From contig CAWKBX010000001.1 in the NCBI GenBank assembly GCA_963847945.1, positions 1-64,000 on the forward strand: a DNA stretch of 64,000 nucleotides, given 5' to 3'. Each line of letters opens with the position of its first letter. Within the stretch, counting starts at the first letter, position 1. The position numbers were made by a program, and so were the translations under genes. The stretch is from JANMJD01 sp963847945. Its GTDB lineage: Bacteria > Actinomycetota > Acidimicrobiia > Acidimicrobiales > Ilumatobacteraceae. This document shows, piece by piece, positions 10,700-21,244 of this stretch. Below the pieces are notes generated by a model, which did not search any database, was not told the origin of the DNA, and was given only the letters and a program-made list of their open reading frames with translations.

Positions 10700-11880
10700 C
10701 CGTCGCCAATCTCAACCCGACATCGGGCGTTGACCACGAGTTGGTCGCCCGGGCCACTGCACTGCAGCCTTTGCTGGCGAGCAACGTCGAGGCGACCGAA
10801 GCGAACCGCCAGGTCCACCCCGACAACATCGCCGCGCTTGAGGATGCCGGGTTGTTCGAAGCGATCCTGCCGAAACGGCTTGGTGGCCTCGGGGCCACGA
10901 TGGCGACCCAACTCGCCCTCGCTGCGGAACTCGGCGCGGCGTGCCCGTCGACCGGCTGGGTGCAGACCCTTCTGAGCGTCGCCACCTGGGCGTCGGGGCG
11001 CGCGTCCGGGCGGGCCCAAGACGAACTCTTCGGTGCGCCGGATCGGCCGCGTGTTTTCGGTGTGCTCGCCCCGACGGGAACAGCCACACCGACCGACGGC
11101 GGCTACCTCGTCAGTGGTTCATGGGGATTCGCCTCGGGTGGTTTCCACGGCAACTGGGCGGGCGGTGGCGTCTTCGTGCTCGATCAGGCCGGCAACGTCG
11201 TCGCGCCCGGCATGGCCACGATGCGTGCCGACGAGGTCTCGATCGAGGACACCTGGCACGTCGCCGGTATGCAGGGCACCGCCAGCAACACGGTCGTGGC
11301 CAAGGACGTCTTCGTGCCCACGCACCGATTGGGCATCGGGCTCGATCTTGACGACACGAACGGTGCGCCCGCCGAGCCGAGCGACCTGTGGCCGGTCGGG
11401 TCGGTTCTGGCGCTCATCCTGGTCGGCCCGACGCTCGGTGCCGGGCGGGCAATCGCCGACATCGTCGCGGCCAAGGCCCCGTCGCGAGCGATCTCGTACA
11501 CCACCTACTTCACCTCGGACGCGTCGGCGGTCGCGGTCACCCAGCTCGCCCATGGCCGTCTGGATATCGAAACCGCCTGGCTGCACGCCTTCAACGCCGC
11601 CGCCTACATCGACGCGGTGGGTGCCGGAGCCGAGCGCGACGTCGCCGAAGAAGCCCGACTCCGCGGGTCGTGCGGCTACCTCACCGACCATCTCCGACTC
11701 GGTGTCGAGAAGTTGTTGAACGTCGCCGGCGCCGGTGCATTCTCGAACAGCAACCCGATCCAACGACTGTGGCGCGACATCAATGTCGGCACCCGCCATG
11801 CGTTCCTCGCCACCAATCCGTCGCTCGAAACCTACGGTCGGTCGCTGCTTGGCCAGCCGCCCATCTACATGGTGACGTGA
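10696..11880 (+). CDS. Acyl-CoA-dehydrogenase-fold flavin monooxygenase (HsaA-like)
   Basis: This 394-residue protein has the acyl-CoA dehydrogenase fold without a catalytic Glu motif typical of dehydrogenases and with a group D monooxygenase pattern: RQVHPDNIAALEDAGLFEAI near residue 40, RLGGLGATMATQLALAAEL, ACPSTGWVQTLLSVATW, SGSWGFASGGFHGNW and MQGTASNTVVAKDVFVP. Family members such as HsaA, HpaB-type enzymes and XiaF hydroxylate phenols using reduced flavin from a separate reductase. The gene overlaps the extradiol dioxygenase gene by ATGA, matching a hydroxylate-then-cleave pathway. No flavin reductase is seen in the window. Intact. Confidence 0.82.
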   Translation: MTVANLNPTSGVDHELVARATALQPLLASNVEATEANRQVHPDNIAALEDAGLFEAILPKRLGGLGATMATQLALAAELGAACPSTGWVQTLLSVATWASGRASGRAQDELFGAPDRPRVFGVLAPTGTATPTDGGYLVSGSWGFASGGFHGNWAGGGVFVLDQAGNVVAPGMATMRADEVSIEDTWHVAGMQGTASNTVVAKDVFVPTHRLGIGLDLDDTNGAPAEPSDLWPVGSVLALILVGPTLGAGRAIADIVAAKAPSRAISYTTYFTSDASAVAVTQLAHGRLDIETAWLHAFNAAAYIDAVGAGAERDVAEEARLRGSCGYLTDHLRLGVEKLLNVAGAGAFSNSNPIQRLWRDINVGTRHAFLATNPSLETYGRSLLGQPPIYMVT

Positions 11881-11920
11881 CGAGAACCAACGACGCCCCC
11901 GAGTGTGTCGAAGGCTTCGA

Positions 11921-12725
11921 CTACGGGTTGATCAGGCGGTCGGTGTCGTTGACGATGAAGTTCATGCCACGGCGGATGAAGTCGCTGACCACGTCGACGA
12001 ACATCTCCGAGCGGTCGTTGCAAATGTCGTGGGCGGCGTCGTAGACGTACATCAGCACGCAGTTGGGCATTGCCTTGCGATAGGTACGGCCGTTGATCGG
12101 GTTGATGATCCCGTCGTCGCGGCCGAACATCACCAGCGTGCGCGTGGCCATCGTGGCAATGCGATCGACGAACGCTTGGTCGACGGCGCCGTCTCCCATG
12201 AGGCGCATGACTGTCGGCCATACGCGGGCCATGAACTCCGGGTCGGGCGGTGACATCGGAAGGCCGCGCTCGGGGTGGTTGCGGAATGCGGGGACGAACT
12301 TCTCGGGCGGCAGCTCGGCGGGGTTGGCCGACTCGACTCGGAACTTGGCCGGTGCCTCAAGGGTCAGGGAGATGACCCGATCGGTGTGGCGGGTGGCGAG
12401 GTGCAAGGCACAAGCTCCGCCGAAGGATGTGCCGAGCAGATGGAACGTGGTGAGCCCGATCGCGTCGATCGCAGCCGATCACTTGGTCGGCGAGTCCATC
12501 GAAGTCGGCGACGTCGTTGGGTTGCAGGCCAAACCCGGGGTACTCGATGAGGATGACTCGGAACTGCGTGGCGAGCGCGTCGTGTGACGGGCTGAGGGCC
12601 GGTCCGCCAGCGCCCGGGAGCATGACGAGCGGGGTGCCTTCGCCGGCTTCGTAGTAGGTGATGTCGAACCCGGCGGCGTTGACGCTGCGTTGGGTGAAGA
12701 ATCCGAGGTTGATTGTTGCGGTCAT
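11921..12725 (-). pseudogene. Alpha/beta hydrolase, meta-cleavage-type (one frameshift)
   Basis: The protein of about 267 residues has NLGFFTQRSVNAAGFDITYY, oxyanion region MLPGAGGPALSP, nucleophile elbow GTSFGG, catalytic Asp in MFGRDDGIINP and His in YDAAHDIC. Such hydrolases (HsaD, BphD and relatives) split the C-C bond of meta-cleavage products, which would follow the dioxygenase. One extra base near 12478 (ATCGgct) breaks the frame between the N-terminal third and the nucleophile. The gene lies five bases after the luciferase-like gene and forms an operon with it, convergent to the monooxygenase. Confidence 0.8.
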
Positions 12726-12730
12726 CGGGT

Positions 12731-13871
12731 TCACCAGTTCTCTGCGTGGATGGTCGGGATGACTTCGCGGCCCATGAAGGCGGTCATCTTTCGGATTGCT
12801 TCGGTCGGGATGGCGCCGGTGACCGGGAACCCGGGATGGATCTCGACCCGACCGGCACCGACGACCTCGGCGATTTCCTTGATCTGGGCGATCACCGTGT
12901 CGGGCGTGCCGACGAATGGCGGTCCAGGCACGAGCGGCGAGGCCGGCGGCGGGGTCGGGTTCGCGTACTCGAGTCCGCTGAGATCGGTTTGGCCGCGGCC
13001 GATGCCGGCCATCGCCATGCCGCAACGGCCGAGCGCCATCATCGTGTCGTAGCTCGCCCCGGCGAACAGAGCGTGCAGCCCGCCGCCCGCGTACTGGCCG
13101 AACGTTCCCCACGCTTCCTCCGCGGTCTCGCGAGACCCAGGCGGCGTGGCGATACTGGATGTTGTCGGCGGTCGGGGTCCAGCCGGCGTCGGCAGCGGTT
13201 TTGCGGTAGATCTCGGCGTTCACGGCGCAGCCTTCGGCGCCCATGTAGGAGAAGCCGATGTCGAACCCGTTGCGACCGGCGAAGGCTGCGCCGTCGGCGC
13301 TGTTGGCCGAGATCAGCATCCGGGGATGGGGGCGCTGGAACGTGCGCGGCCACACGGCAATGTTGCGGAACCGGAAGTAGCGACCTTCCCATGCGAACGG
13401 TTCGGGTTCGGTCCAGCACTGCTTGATCAGCAGCGCGCCTTCCTCGTGACGCTCGCGTGACTCCCACGGATTATCGAAATAGGTGAGGTACTCATTGGGG
13501 GTGCCGCGCAGCATCGCTACCCGCAGGCGTCCCTCGAGCAGGTTGTCGAGCATCGCGATCTCCTCGGCGACGCGGACCGGGTTGATGATTGGCAGGTCGG
13601 AGCCGAACACCCCGATCTGCTGACCGGGGAACCGCGCGCCTGCCAACGGCGCCAACATCATCGGGTTCGGCGTCAACTGCTTCGGGGAGTAGTGATGCTC
13701 GGCGAACGTCAACGTGTCAAAGCCGGCATCGACGGCCACGGAGCACTCGTCCAGGCCCTGGGCGTATGTCGCGACGGCCCAGGCCGGATCACACGCGGCC
13801 GGTGGCGCCGGCCAGCTCTGGCCATGATCGGGACCCGCGTATGTGAACGTCTGGAAGAATTCGATTTTCAC
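12731..13871 (-). pseudogene. Luciferase-like F420/FMN monooxygenase (one frameshift)
   Basis: The N-terminal part has the bacterial luciferase-like signature (KIEFFQTFTYAGPDHG, FDTLTFAEHHYSPKQLTPNP, PIINPVRVAEEIAMLDNLL, RGTPNEYLTYFDNP) and the C-terminal part is GTPDTVIAQIKEIAEVVG and RVEIHPGFPVTGAIP. These TIM-barrel enzymes use FMN or F420 with dioxygen or as dehydrogenases. A missing base near 13130 separates the two parts. GTG 13871 is taken as start. It is first in a two-gene minus-strand operon and divergent from a PaaX-type regulator, so it is a likely target of that regulator. Confidence 0.8.
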
Positions 13872-13984
13872 CCGCCTGACAATAGTTAACAGATTGCCCA
13901 ACCAGCGAGCGGAACTGTGAGATTGTCGCGTCGTAGCGCTCAGAACCGATCATCGACGATGAACTTGGGCCAAGCTACGGAGGC

Positions 13985-14962
13985 ATGAATGCGCGCAACG
14001 CCAAACTCATCGCGCCGGCGATCGTCCGCAAGGTCGACCCGTCGATCGGTGGGGTCGCCGAGGTGCTCCTCGATCTCGAAAACGTGTCGCTCCCTCGATT
14101 TCAGGTCGGATTTCCGCCGCAGCGGTTGACGATGACGCTGCTCGGCGAGTTCTGGGTGGGGCGAACCGAGGCAATACCGTCGGCGGCACTCGTTCGGTTG
14201 CTTGGCGCGTTCGACATCAACGAACAGGCCGCTCGTGTCGCGCTCGGGCGTCTTGCGGCACGGGGGGCGCTGATCATGGAACGTCGCGGGCGCACCACGT
14301 GGTACCGCCAGAGCCCCAACCTGCTCCACGTCCTCCCACAGGGCCGGGCGATCACCGCCGGGTTCGCCGAACCCCGAACCGGATGGGATGGAACCTGGAG
14401 CATCGTGACCTGGAGCATGTCAGGCGGCACTGCCGCCGCCGCACACCGAGTCCGTTTGAATTTGCGCGAGCTCGGGTTCGCCCCGCTCAACCCCGGGGTC
14501 TGGGTGTCACCCGATCACCCCGACGAGCATCTTGCCGGCGCGTTTGCCGTCGGCGAGGATCTCCGCTTCACGATCTTCACCGCTCGTGACATCGAAACCG
14601 CCGGCGCGACATCACCCCGCTCGACCTGGGACCCCCAGGAGCTCCGCCCCGAGTACGACGATTTCATCGGGCTGTTCCAACCGCAGCTGGAATCGTTGGC
14701 CCAGCGCCCGGTCAGCCCGAGCGAGGCCCTCGTCATCCGCACCCGCGCCGTCTACCGCTGGTTCGTCATCGCCACCCTCGACCCCGATCTGCCGGCCGAA
14801 CTCCTACCAGCGGACTGGCCCCGTGCCGAAGCGCGCCGACTCTTCGTGTCACTCGTCGACCACACCACCCCGATCGCCGAACAGTACGTCCGCTCGGTGA
14901 TCGGCGAATCGGCGCCCGAACTGATCGAACTCGTCACCGTGCCACCTCGCTACGGCGGCTGA
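13985..14962 (+). CDS. PaaX-family transcriptional regulator (second copy)
   Basis: This 325-residue protein has a 35-residue extra N-terminal leader and then the PaaX winged helix (RLTMTLLGEFWVGRTEAIPS, NEQAARVALGRLAARGALI), the central HRVRLNLRELGFAPLNPGVWV and the C-terminal LPAELLPADWPRAEARRLF. It is divergent from the luciferase-like/hydrolase operon across a 113-base gap holding a widely spaced GACAAT/ATTGTC repeat (13878-13883 and 13922-13927). It is a paralogue of the regulator at 5660, so the catabolic block is framed by two aryl-CoA-type regulators. Confidence 0.88.
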   Translation: MNARNAKLIAPAIVRKVDPSIGGVAEVLLDLENVSLPRFQVGFPPQRLTMTLLGEFWVGRTEAIPSAALVRLLGAFDINEQAARVALGRLAARGALIMERRGRTTWYRQSPNLLHVLPQGRAITAGFAEPRTGWDGTWSIVTWSMSGGTAAAAHRVRLNLRELGFAPLNPGVWVSPDHPDEHLAGAFAVGEDLRFTIFTARDIETAGATSPRSTWDPQELRPEYDDFIGLFQPQLESLAQRPVSPSEALVIRTRAVYRWFVIATLDPDLPAELLPADWPRAEARRLFVSLVDHTTPIAEQYVRSVIGESAPELIELVTVPPRYGG

Positions 14963-15148
14963 ACCGCGGACTATGTGGCTTGGCGCACGGAGCGTCGGGA
15001 GGGGCCGGCGCCGTCGTGAACGTCGACGAACCGACGTCGCCGAGATTTCGGCGCCCGGCCCGAAGGAGACGATCTTCGTGTGTGCGGATCGGGGAGTTGT
15101 TGCGTTGTTGGCAGGAGTCCGATGCCCGGGGAGGGATAGTCTCGGTCG

Positions 15149-15325
15149 GTGCGCCACATCGTGCTGCCCGGTGATGAGGCATTCCCATTCATCCAGGCGG
15201 TGCTTGACGGCGATCTGCGGTACGTCGCCGGCCAACTCACCGCCGACGACGCCGGCTGGGCCGGCTGGGTCGGCCCGGCAACGATCGAAGCCGAAACCGC
15301 GGCAGCGATGAGTGCAGGCTCATGA
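15149..15325 (+). CDS. Small 58-residue protein coupled to UAAP1
   Basis: A GTG start at 15149 opens a frame (RHIVLPGDEAFPFIQAVL, DLRYVAGQLTADDAGWAGWV) that ends with a TGA overlapping the ATG of the next gene (ATGA at 15322-15325). Codon use has the same G/C third-position bias as neighbours. I do not recognise the family. The tight coupling suggests it is co-translated with the DUF1989 pair and may be an accessory subunit. It could instead be the end of a decayed gene, but no upstream homologous frame is visible. Confidence 0.5.
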   Translation: MRHIVLPGDEAFPFIQAVLDGDLRYVAGQLTADDAGWAGWVGPATIEAETAAAMSAGS

Positions 15326-16023
15326 CGGTCCTGTGGGAACAGGTACTCGGCGCAGGGCATTCGATCGCTCAACGGGTGCGGCGTGACACCGTGATCCGGT
15401 TCGACGATCCTGAGGGCGACGCGTGCGTTCAGCTCCTGGCGTTCAACGCGCACGATCCGAGCGAGCGCTTCAACCCGGGAGACACGATGAAGATCCCCTG
15501 GCAGGCGTACGTCGGGCAGGGAACGCTGCTGCTCTCCGACATGGGTCGCATCCTGCTGACCGTGATCGACGACACCAGCGGCCGACACGACGCGCTGTGC
15601 GCAGGATCGAACCGCGCCGACAACGAACGCCGGTACGGCGCCGGCTCCGTCGGGAGCTCGACACCGAACGCCCGCGATCTGATGGCGGTCGCGGGGGCGC
15701 GTCTCGGGCTCGTGCGCGCCGACATCGGACCGTGCCTCGGTGTGTTCAAACAGGCCGTCGTGGCCCAGGACGGATCGATCAGCTTGAATGGCGGCGTGCA
15801 TCCGGGCGGCTCGGTCTCACTGCGCGCCGAGATGGACCTCATGGTCGTGGTCGCCAATACCCCGCATCGCTTCGACGACCGGTCGGCGTACACGGCCACG
15901 CCGGCCCTGGTCTCGGCGCACCGGGTGGCGAGGCCGTCGCCCGATCCGTTCCGCGGTGACTCCATCGAGCGCGAGCGCCTCTTCGAGAACACCGAGGCAA
16001 TGGTTGCCGAGGTGTCGGCGTGA
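15322..16023 (+). CDS. DUF1989 protein, urea carboxylase-associated protein 1 (UAAP1) type
   Basis: A 233-residue DUF1989 protein with the UAAP1 pattern: WEQVLGAGHSIAQRVRRDTV at the start, FNAHDPSERFNPGDTMKIPW, LLLSDMGRILLTVIDDTSGR and GPCLGVFKQAVV. The UAAP1/UAAP2 pair is now known in other bacteria as carboxyguanidine deiminase (CgdA/CgdB), acting after guanidine carboxylase. Here it overlaps UAAP2 by GTGA, but no guanidine carboxylase or allophanate hydrolase is nearby. The pair may act on another substrate or with partners elsewhere. Confidence 0.85.
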   Translation: MTVLWEQVLGAGHSIAQRVRRDTVIRFDDPEGDACVQLLAFNAHDPSERFNPGDTMKIPWQAYVGQGTLLLSDMGRILLTVIDDTSGRHDALCAGSNRADNERRYGAGSVGSSTPNARDLMAVAGARLGLVRADIGPCLGVFKQAVVAQDGSISLNGGVHPGGSVSLRAEMDLMVVVANTPHRFDDRSAYTATPALVSAHRVARPSPDPFRGDSIERERLFENTEAMVAEVSA

Positions 16024-16643
16024 GCCTGGGGAGCGATCGAGTGCTCGACGTCGATGAGATCGTGTCGTCCCGTTCCTCCTGGACCGGTGTGGTCCGTGCC
16101 GGGCAGACGATGCGGGCGATCGATCTCGAGGGCAATCAGGCGATCGACTTCCTGCTCTACGACGCGCATGATTCCGTCCATCGCTATTCGGCGGTCGACA
16201 CGATCAGCGCGCAGCGCAACGTGTATCTCGTGACCGGCACCCGGCTGATGTCGAATGAGGGTGTTGCGATGATGACGATCGTCGGTGGTACCTGCGATTA
16301 CCACGACACGATCGGCGGCACGTGTAGCCGGGCGGTCAACGGTGTCCGTTACGGCCGCGATACCGAGCAGCAGCATTCGTGTGCCGACAACTTTCTCGAC
16401 GTCGCGTTGCGGCTCGGCCTCTCGAAGCGCGACGTCGTCGCCAACGTCAACTTCTTCATGAACGTGACGTTCGAGGAGAACGGCACCACTGGCATCGTCG
16501 ACGGCATCTCGGCGCCCGGCCTCTACATCGATCTGCGCGCCGACATCGACGTGCGGGTGATCATCTCGAACTGCCCGCAGATCAACAACCCTTGCAACGG
16601 TTACAACCCGACGCCGATCAAGATCCAGGTGTGGTCGGACTGA
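16020..16643 (+). CDS. DUF1989 protein, urea carboxylase-associated protein 2 (UAAP2) type
   Basis: A 207-residue DUF1989 protein with AGQTMRAIDLEGNQAIDFLL, TRLMSNEGVAMMTIVGGTCD, ADNFLDVALRLG and the diagnostic ending NCPQINNPCNGYNPTPIKI, whose paired Cys/Asn region is typical of UAAP2. It overlaps the UAAP1 gene (GTGA), and the two would form a heteromeric hydrolase. Downstream, after 113 bases, is a DUF427-thioesterase fusion in the same direction. Confidence 0.87.
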   Translation: MSLGSDRVLDVDEIVSSRSSWTGVVRAGQTMRAIDLEGNQAIDFLLYDAHDSVHRYSAVDTISAQRNVYLVTGTRLMSNEGVAMMTIVGGTCDYHDTIGGTCSRAVNGVRYGRDTEQQHSCADNFLDVALRLGLSKRDVVANVNFFMNVTFEENGTTGIVDGISAPGLYIDLRADIDVRVIISNCPQINNPCNGYNPTPIKIQVWSD

Positions 16644-16756
16644 ACAGGGTCTGTCGGCTGACATTGCAACGGCCGCCGACGGAGACCGCTGCCGCGGATC
16701 ACGACCGGTAGGCGATCCACCCCCAAGACGGCGGCGTTGCCGCCAGCGAGGAAGCG

Positions 16757-18085
16757 ATGACCATGCCCCCGACCGATATCGAGTCCGCCTGGCCGAAGTA
16801 TCCCGGATATCAGATCGAGGCGACACGCTTCGATGGGGTCGGGCGTGCCTGCCTCGGCGGCGTTGTGATCGCCGAAAGTGCGGCGTGCCTTGTCGTGACC
16901 GAGTCCGACCACCTCGATCAGCTCTACTTCCCGGTGGCAGATGTGGCCTGGGAACGCCTGACGGCGACCGAGCATCAATCGATCTGCCCGTTCAAGGGCC
17001 ATGCGTCGTATTGGTCGGTGACGGTCGACGGTGAGACGAACGACAATGTCGCCTGGTCGTACGACGATCCGTTCGACGAGGTGGCGACGATCGCCAGGTA
17101 CGTCGCGTTCTACCCCGACCGTGTCGATGTGACACTCACAGAGCATTGGGGCGACGATTCGGCGGACGGGGTGACGCATCGATTCCCGACATGGGGGACC
17201 AGCGGCGACCTGATCAGGTTGATGGATGTCGTGCGGTCCACGGACGCAAGGTTCGTCGCCCCGACGCACCCGGACCCTCCCTACGGCAGGTTTTTCGAAT
17301 GGGCCAAGCAGTTGACGGCACGCAACGTGGTCGAAGGTGGCCAGTTGCTCGGTGACCTCGTCGTCGCAGCATCGAAGTCGGATCTCAGCAAGCGAGTGAC
17401 CTCGGCGTACGCGGTGTTCGTCAAAGCTGCGTCGTTCGATGCGCCGATCGACATCGACGTCGAGGTCCTGCGCGCCGGGCGGTCGGTGACCACGGTCGAG
17501 GCCCGCCTCAGCCAGTCGGGCTCGTTGCGTTGCGCCGGCATGGCGATGCTCGACACGGGCGACGACGACCTCCTGCGCTCGACGGCGGCGATGCCCGATG
17601 TCGCCGGGCCGTCGGCGAGTCACGTACTCGACATGTCGGTCCTCGGTCGTGAGCTTCGCGAGGTTGGCGGTTCGTACCTTGCCAATCGCGACATCCTCGG
17701 CCCGCCCGAGGTGCTGATCTGGGCTCGGTACCGGCACGCTCCGGCCGAGCAGTACCTCCACCAGGCGGTCGTGGCCCAGATGACGACGCACTGGACGATT
17801 GCCGCGGCGATGCGCCCGCATCAGGGAATCACCGAGGCCGACGCCCATCTGACGGTCTCGACGGGTCCGTTGTCGGTCTCGATCGCCTATCACGACGAGA
17901 TCGACATCACCCAGTGGATGCTCTACGTCAATCCGGCCATTTACGCTGGTCGCGGCTCGGTTCAAGGCGACGGCCGCGTCTATTCGATCGACGGGCGACT
18001 CGTGGCCAGCTACACGGTGCAGGCGATGGTCCGCGCGTTCACCGCATCCTCCGAGTCACTCGGCGGGAGGCAGCGCGCGATGTGA
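16757..18085 (+). CDS. DUF427 domain fused to an acyl-CoA thioesterase (double hotdog)
   Basis: Residues 1-125 are a DUF427 domain: WPKYPGYQIEATRF, then LDQLYFPVADV and the signature HQSICPFKGHASYWSV, ending ARYVAFYPDRVDVTL. Residues about 190-430 are a TesB-like thioesterase: NVVEGGQLLGDLVVAASKSD, AVFVKAASFDAPIDIDVEVL, EVLIWARYRH, and LYVNPAIYAGRGSVQGDGRV near the end. The protein (442 residues) is one intact frame. It probably hydrolyses an acyl-CoA, with DUF427 as a small beta-rich partner domain of unknown role. The gene converges on a decayed thioesterase. Confidence 0.8.
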   Translation: MTMPPTDIESAWPKYPGYQIEATRFDGVGRACLGGVVIAESAACLVVTESDHLDQLYFPVADVAWERLTATEHQSICPFKGHASYWSVTVDGETNDNVAWSYDDPFDEVATIARYVAFYPDRVDVTLTEHWGDDSADGVTHRFPTWGTSGDLIRLMDVVRSTDARFVAPTHPDPPYGRFFEWAKQLTARNVVEGGQLLGDLVVAASKSDLSKRVTSAYAVFVKAASFDAPIDIDVEVLRAGRSVTTVEARLSQSGSLRCAGMAMLDTGDDDLLRSTAAMPDVAGPSASHVLDMSVLGRELREVGGSYLANRDILGPPEVLIWARYRHAPAEQYLHQAVVAQMTTHWTIAAAMRPHQGITEADAHLTVSTGPLSVSIAYHDEIDITQWMLYVNPAIYAGRGSVQGDGRVYSIDGRLVASYTVQAMVRAFTASSESLGGRQRAM

Positions 18086-18102
18086 GTCTCAGGTTGAATT
18101 CG

Positions 18103-18361
18103 TCAGCGGCGACGGTCGATGACCAGGGTTGACGCCGACTGGCCGACGCGGCCCTCGCGGTCGTAGAGCATGCGGCACCGATGACATCAGGTCGATAGTG
18201 ACGCGAGCCAACGTCCTCTCGCCTGCCACGAGACGACCGACGAGCAGGGCAGCGATCGACGCGCCGTGCAGGGACTCCGGGTCCCACGCTCCGACCGCAG
18301 CTTGGGTCGGAAGATATGTGCCGTCGGGTTTCCGCCGGAACAGCGCGTCGATGGATGCCAT
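18103..18361 (-). pseudogene. Acyl-CoA thioesterase with large internal deletion
   Basis: From ATG 18361 the frame reads as the N-terminus of a thioesterase-superfamily protein (GTYLPTQAAVGAWDPESLHG, IAALLVGRL, TLARVTIDLMSSVP). It then runs directly, in another frame, into a typical thioesterase C-terminus (MLYDREGRVGQSASTLVIDR, then RR and TGA at 18103). Some 150-180 internal residues are missing, so it is a deletion pseudogene. Upstream is a copy of the GACGTC operator motif, so it probably once belonged to the same regulon as the enoyl-CoA hydratase and acyl-CoA dehydrogenase genes. Confidence 0.75.
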
Positions 18362-18403
18362 GCGTCTGTTGATCTTTCGCTCGCCGTGCAGGACGACCTC
18401 AAC

Positions 18404-18421
18404 ATAATGTCGACGTCGAAG
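18404..18421 (-). promoter_or_regulatory. GACGTC operator-like site before the thioesterase remnant
   Basis: The sequence ATAATGTCGACGTCGAAG lies about 43 bases upstream of ATG 18361. It shares TCGACGTC and the neighbouring AT-rich side with the sites at 22855, 22970 and 34345. Weaker match than those. Confidence 0.4.
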
Positions 18422-18496
18422 TTGGGGTGCCTTGGGGGAGTGGATACACGACGGGTTCGCCTGATGCTCGGTCGCCGCCGGTGGCCTGTTTCGTCG

Positions 18497-19828
<1,332 letters not shown>

Positions 19829-20277
19829 GTCGACATTTTCGCACTCGTCGCCCCATTCGGGACGATGATCGACGAGACGACTGACACGGGTTCGATGGTG
19901 TGGTCGGTGCGCAGCACTTTTGTCGAAATGCCCCCTCGTGACTCGAGCCGCCGGGGGCGGCCGGTGAAGATCGTCGGCACGACGGTGGTCCGCACGTCCA
20001 CCTAACCAGAGATCCGCTGCGGAGGAACCCGGGTCCCGGCAGCGCACGAACTGACGGCGGTCATCGCACAGCAAGGTGGCCCACGCACGGCGATGACTGA
20101 TCGAGTCGACCCACTATGACTGTAATGAACACGCCGGGGCCGCGTTGGGACGTTTCTCTTGGAGCCAACTATGGATCGTTGACATCTCGAATGGAGGGTG
20201 CTACCGTCCGGCGCACCGCGGGGCACGCGAGCTGCGGTTGGCTGGAACGCCACGGAAGAAGAGCGAGGGTATTGCCC

Positions 20278-20778
20278 ATGAAGAGCGCGTTGTTCAAGCG
20301 GTTGATCCCGTTGTTTATGCTGACGAGCACCGTGGGTATTGGTGCCATTGCAGTGGAGCCGGCGACGGCGGGGCCGTGCGGGCTTTATGTCAGCTCTGCT
20401 CGCGTGCTCAGTAAGTCGTATACTCCCGAAAAGATCTACCTCACGAACACCTATCTCGGCCCGATCACCATCAATGTCGAGTGGGGTTACTCCAAGACCA
20501 ACACGTATTCCTACACGGTCGAGATCCTTGCCGAGGCGGCAAGTTTGGGATTCACCGCTGAGTATTCGGTGACGACGTCGCAGAGCGAAGGTGCTTCATA
20601 TAACGTCAGTTCTGGCAGGTACGGTCGCATCTATCTGTTTCAGCCGAAGTGGACGATGCAGGTCGAGCGGCAATGGAAGTGCGGTTCGACCCTCGGCAAC
20701 AAAGATGTGGTGACTCGTACTTATCGGACCGAGCACGGCAAGTACATCGCAGGCGAACAGCGCACGACCTGGTTCTGA
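20278..20778 (+). CDS. Secreted hypothetical protein
   Basis: ATG 20278 opens a 166-residue protein with a signal peptide (KRLIPLFMLTSTVGIGAIAV, cut near ATAG). The mature part is rich in Tyr, Thr and Ser (GPITINVEWGYSKTNTYSYT, EYSVTTSQSEGASYNVSSG), which suggests a beta-strand protein, with two Cys that could pair (PCGLYV and QWKCGSTL). GAAGAAGAGCGAGG upstream supports the start. I do not recognise the family. The gene stands alone between the SGNH protein and an IS remnant. Confidence 0.7.
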   Translation: MKSALFKRLIPLFMLTSTVGIGAIAVEPATAGPCGLYVSSARVLSKSYTPEKIYLTNTYLGPITINVEWGYSKTNTYSYTVEILAEAASLGFTAEYSVTTSQSEGASYNVSSGRYGRIYLFQPKWTMQVERQWKCGSTLGNKDVVTRTYRTEHGKYIAGEQRTTWF

Positions 20779-20782
20779 ACCA

Positions 20783-20805
20783 ACCAGCGAGCTGGCCGCG
20801 CTGGT
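20783..20805 (+). terminator. Hairpin after the secreted protein gene
   Basis: ACCAGCG (20783-20789) and CGCTGGT (20799-20805) form a 7-bp stem a few bases after the TGA. There is no clear T-run, so terminator function is plausible only. Confidence 0.35.
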
Positions 20806-21028
20806 AGTTAGGAGCTTCGTAGGTGATGACGACGTGGTGGGGTGGCTCTCCTCGCGGCCCGCGGTCGTCACCCGCATGAACCGTGAGGGCTGGCGCAGTG
20901 CATCGAGCGTCGCTGCGCCCGCTTCACCAGGATTGTTCGTAGGGCTGGTCGGGATCATAAGAAAAGGCCTTCTGACGTGGGAGAATATGGGTTGTCGTTT
21001 GGTTGGTGCTCGCGATGGTTAGCGCGAT
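20806..21028. other. Intergenic stretch, no gene seen
   Basis: I see no convincing coding sequence or RNA here. It ends at the IS1182-type remnant. Confidence 0.4.
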
Positions 21029-21244
21029 GTGAAAAACTTGGGGGATGCAGGGGTTTCGGGTCCGGATCGTCCGTTGATGGATGCGATGGCGTTGGTGGGT
21101 CATCTGGTGCGTCCGGGCACGGTGTATGCGTTGTTGGCTGAGCATCGGCATCGTTTGTTTCCGGATTCGTTGTTCACGTCGACAAGGCCGTCGAGGCGAT
21201 CCTTGGCGAACCGGGTCCGCCATTTCGACACCGTCACTGGATGA
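21029..21244 (+). pseudogene. IS1182-family transposase, N-terminal remnant
   Basis: The frame MDAMALVGHLVRPGTVYALL then AEHRHRLFPDSLF is the conserved N-terminus of IS1182-type transposases (typical ...HRxxLFPDxxF). After SLFTS the similarity ends and the frame stops at 21244. The rest of the element is missing. It marks another old transposon scar near the dihydrofolate-reductase-like gene. Confidence 0.6.

Noticed and set aside
15000..15325. Guanidine riboswitch before the DUF1989 genes
   Set aside because: I looked for conserved guanidine-riboswitch hairpins (e.g. ACGR loops) and saw none that could be supported by eye.
16601..17965. 454-codon minus-strand open frame
   Set aside because: It is a shadow of the DUF427-thioesterase gene.
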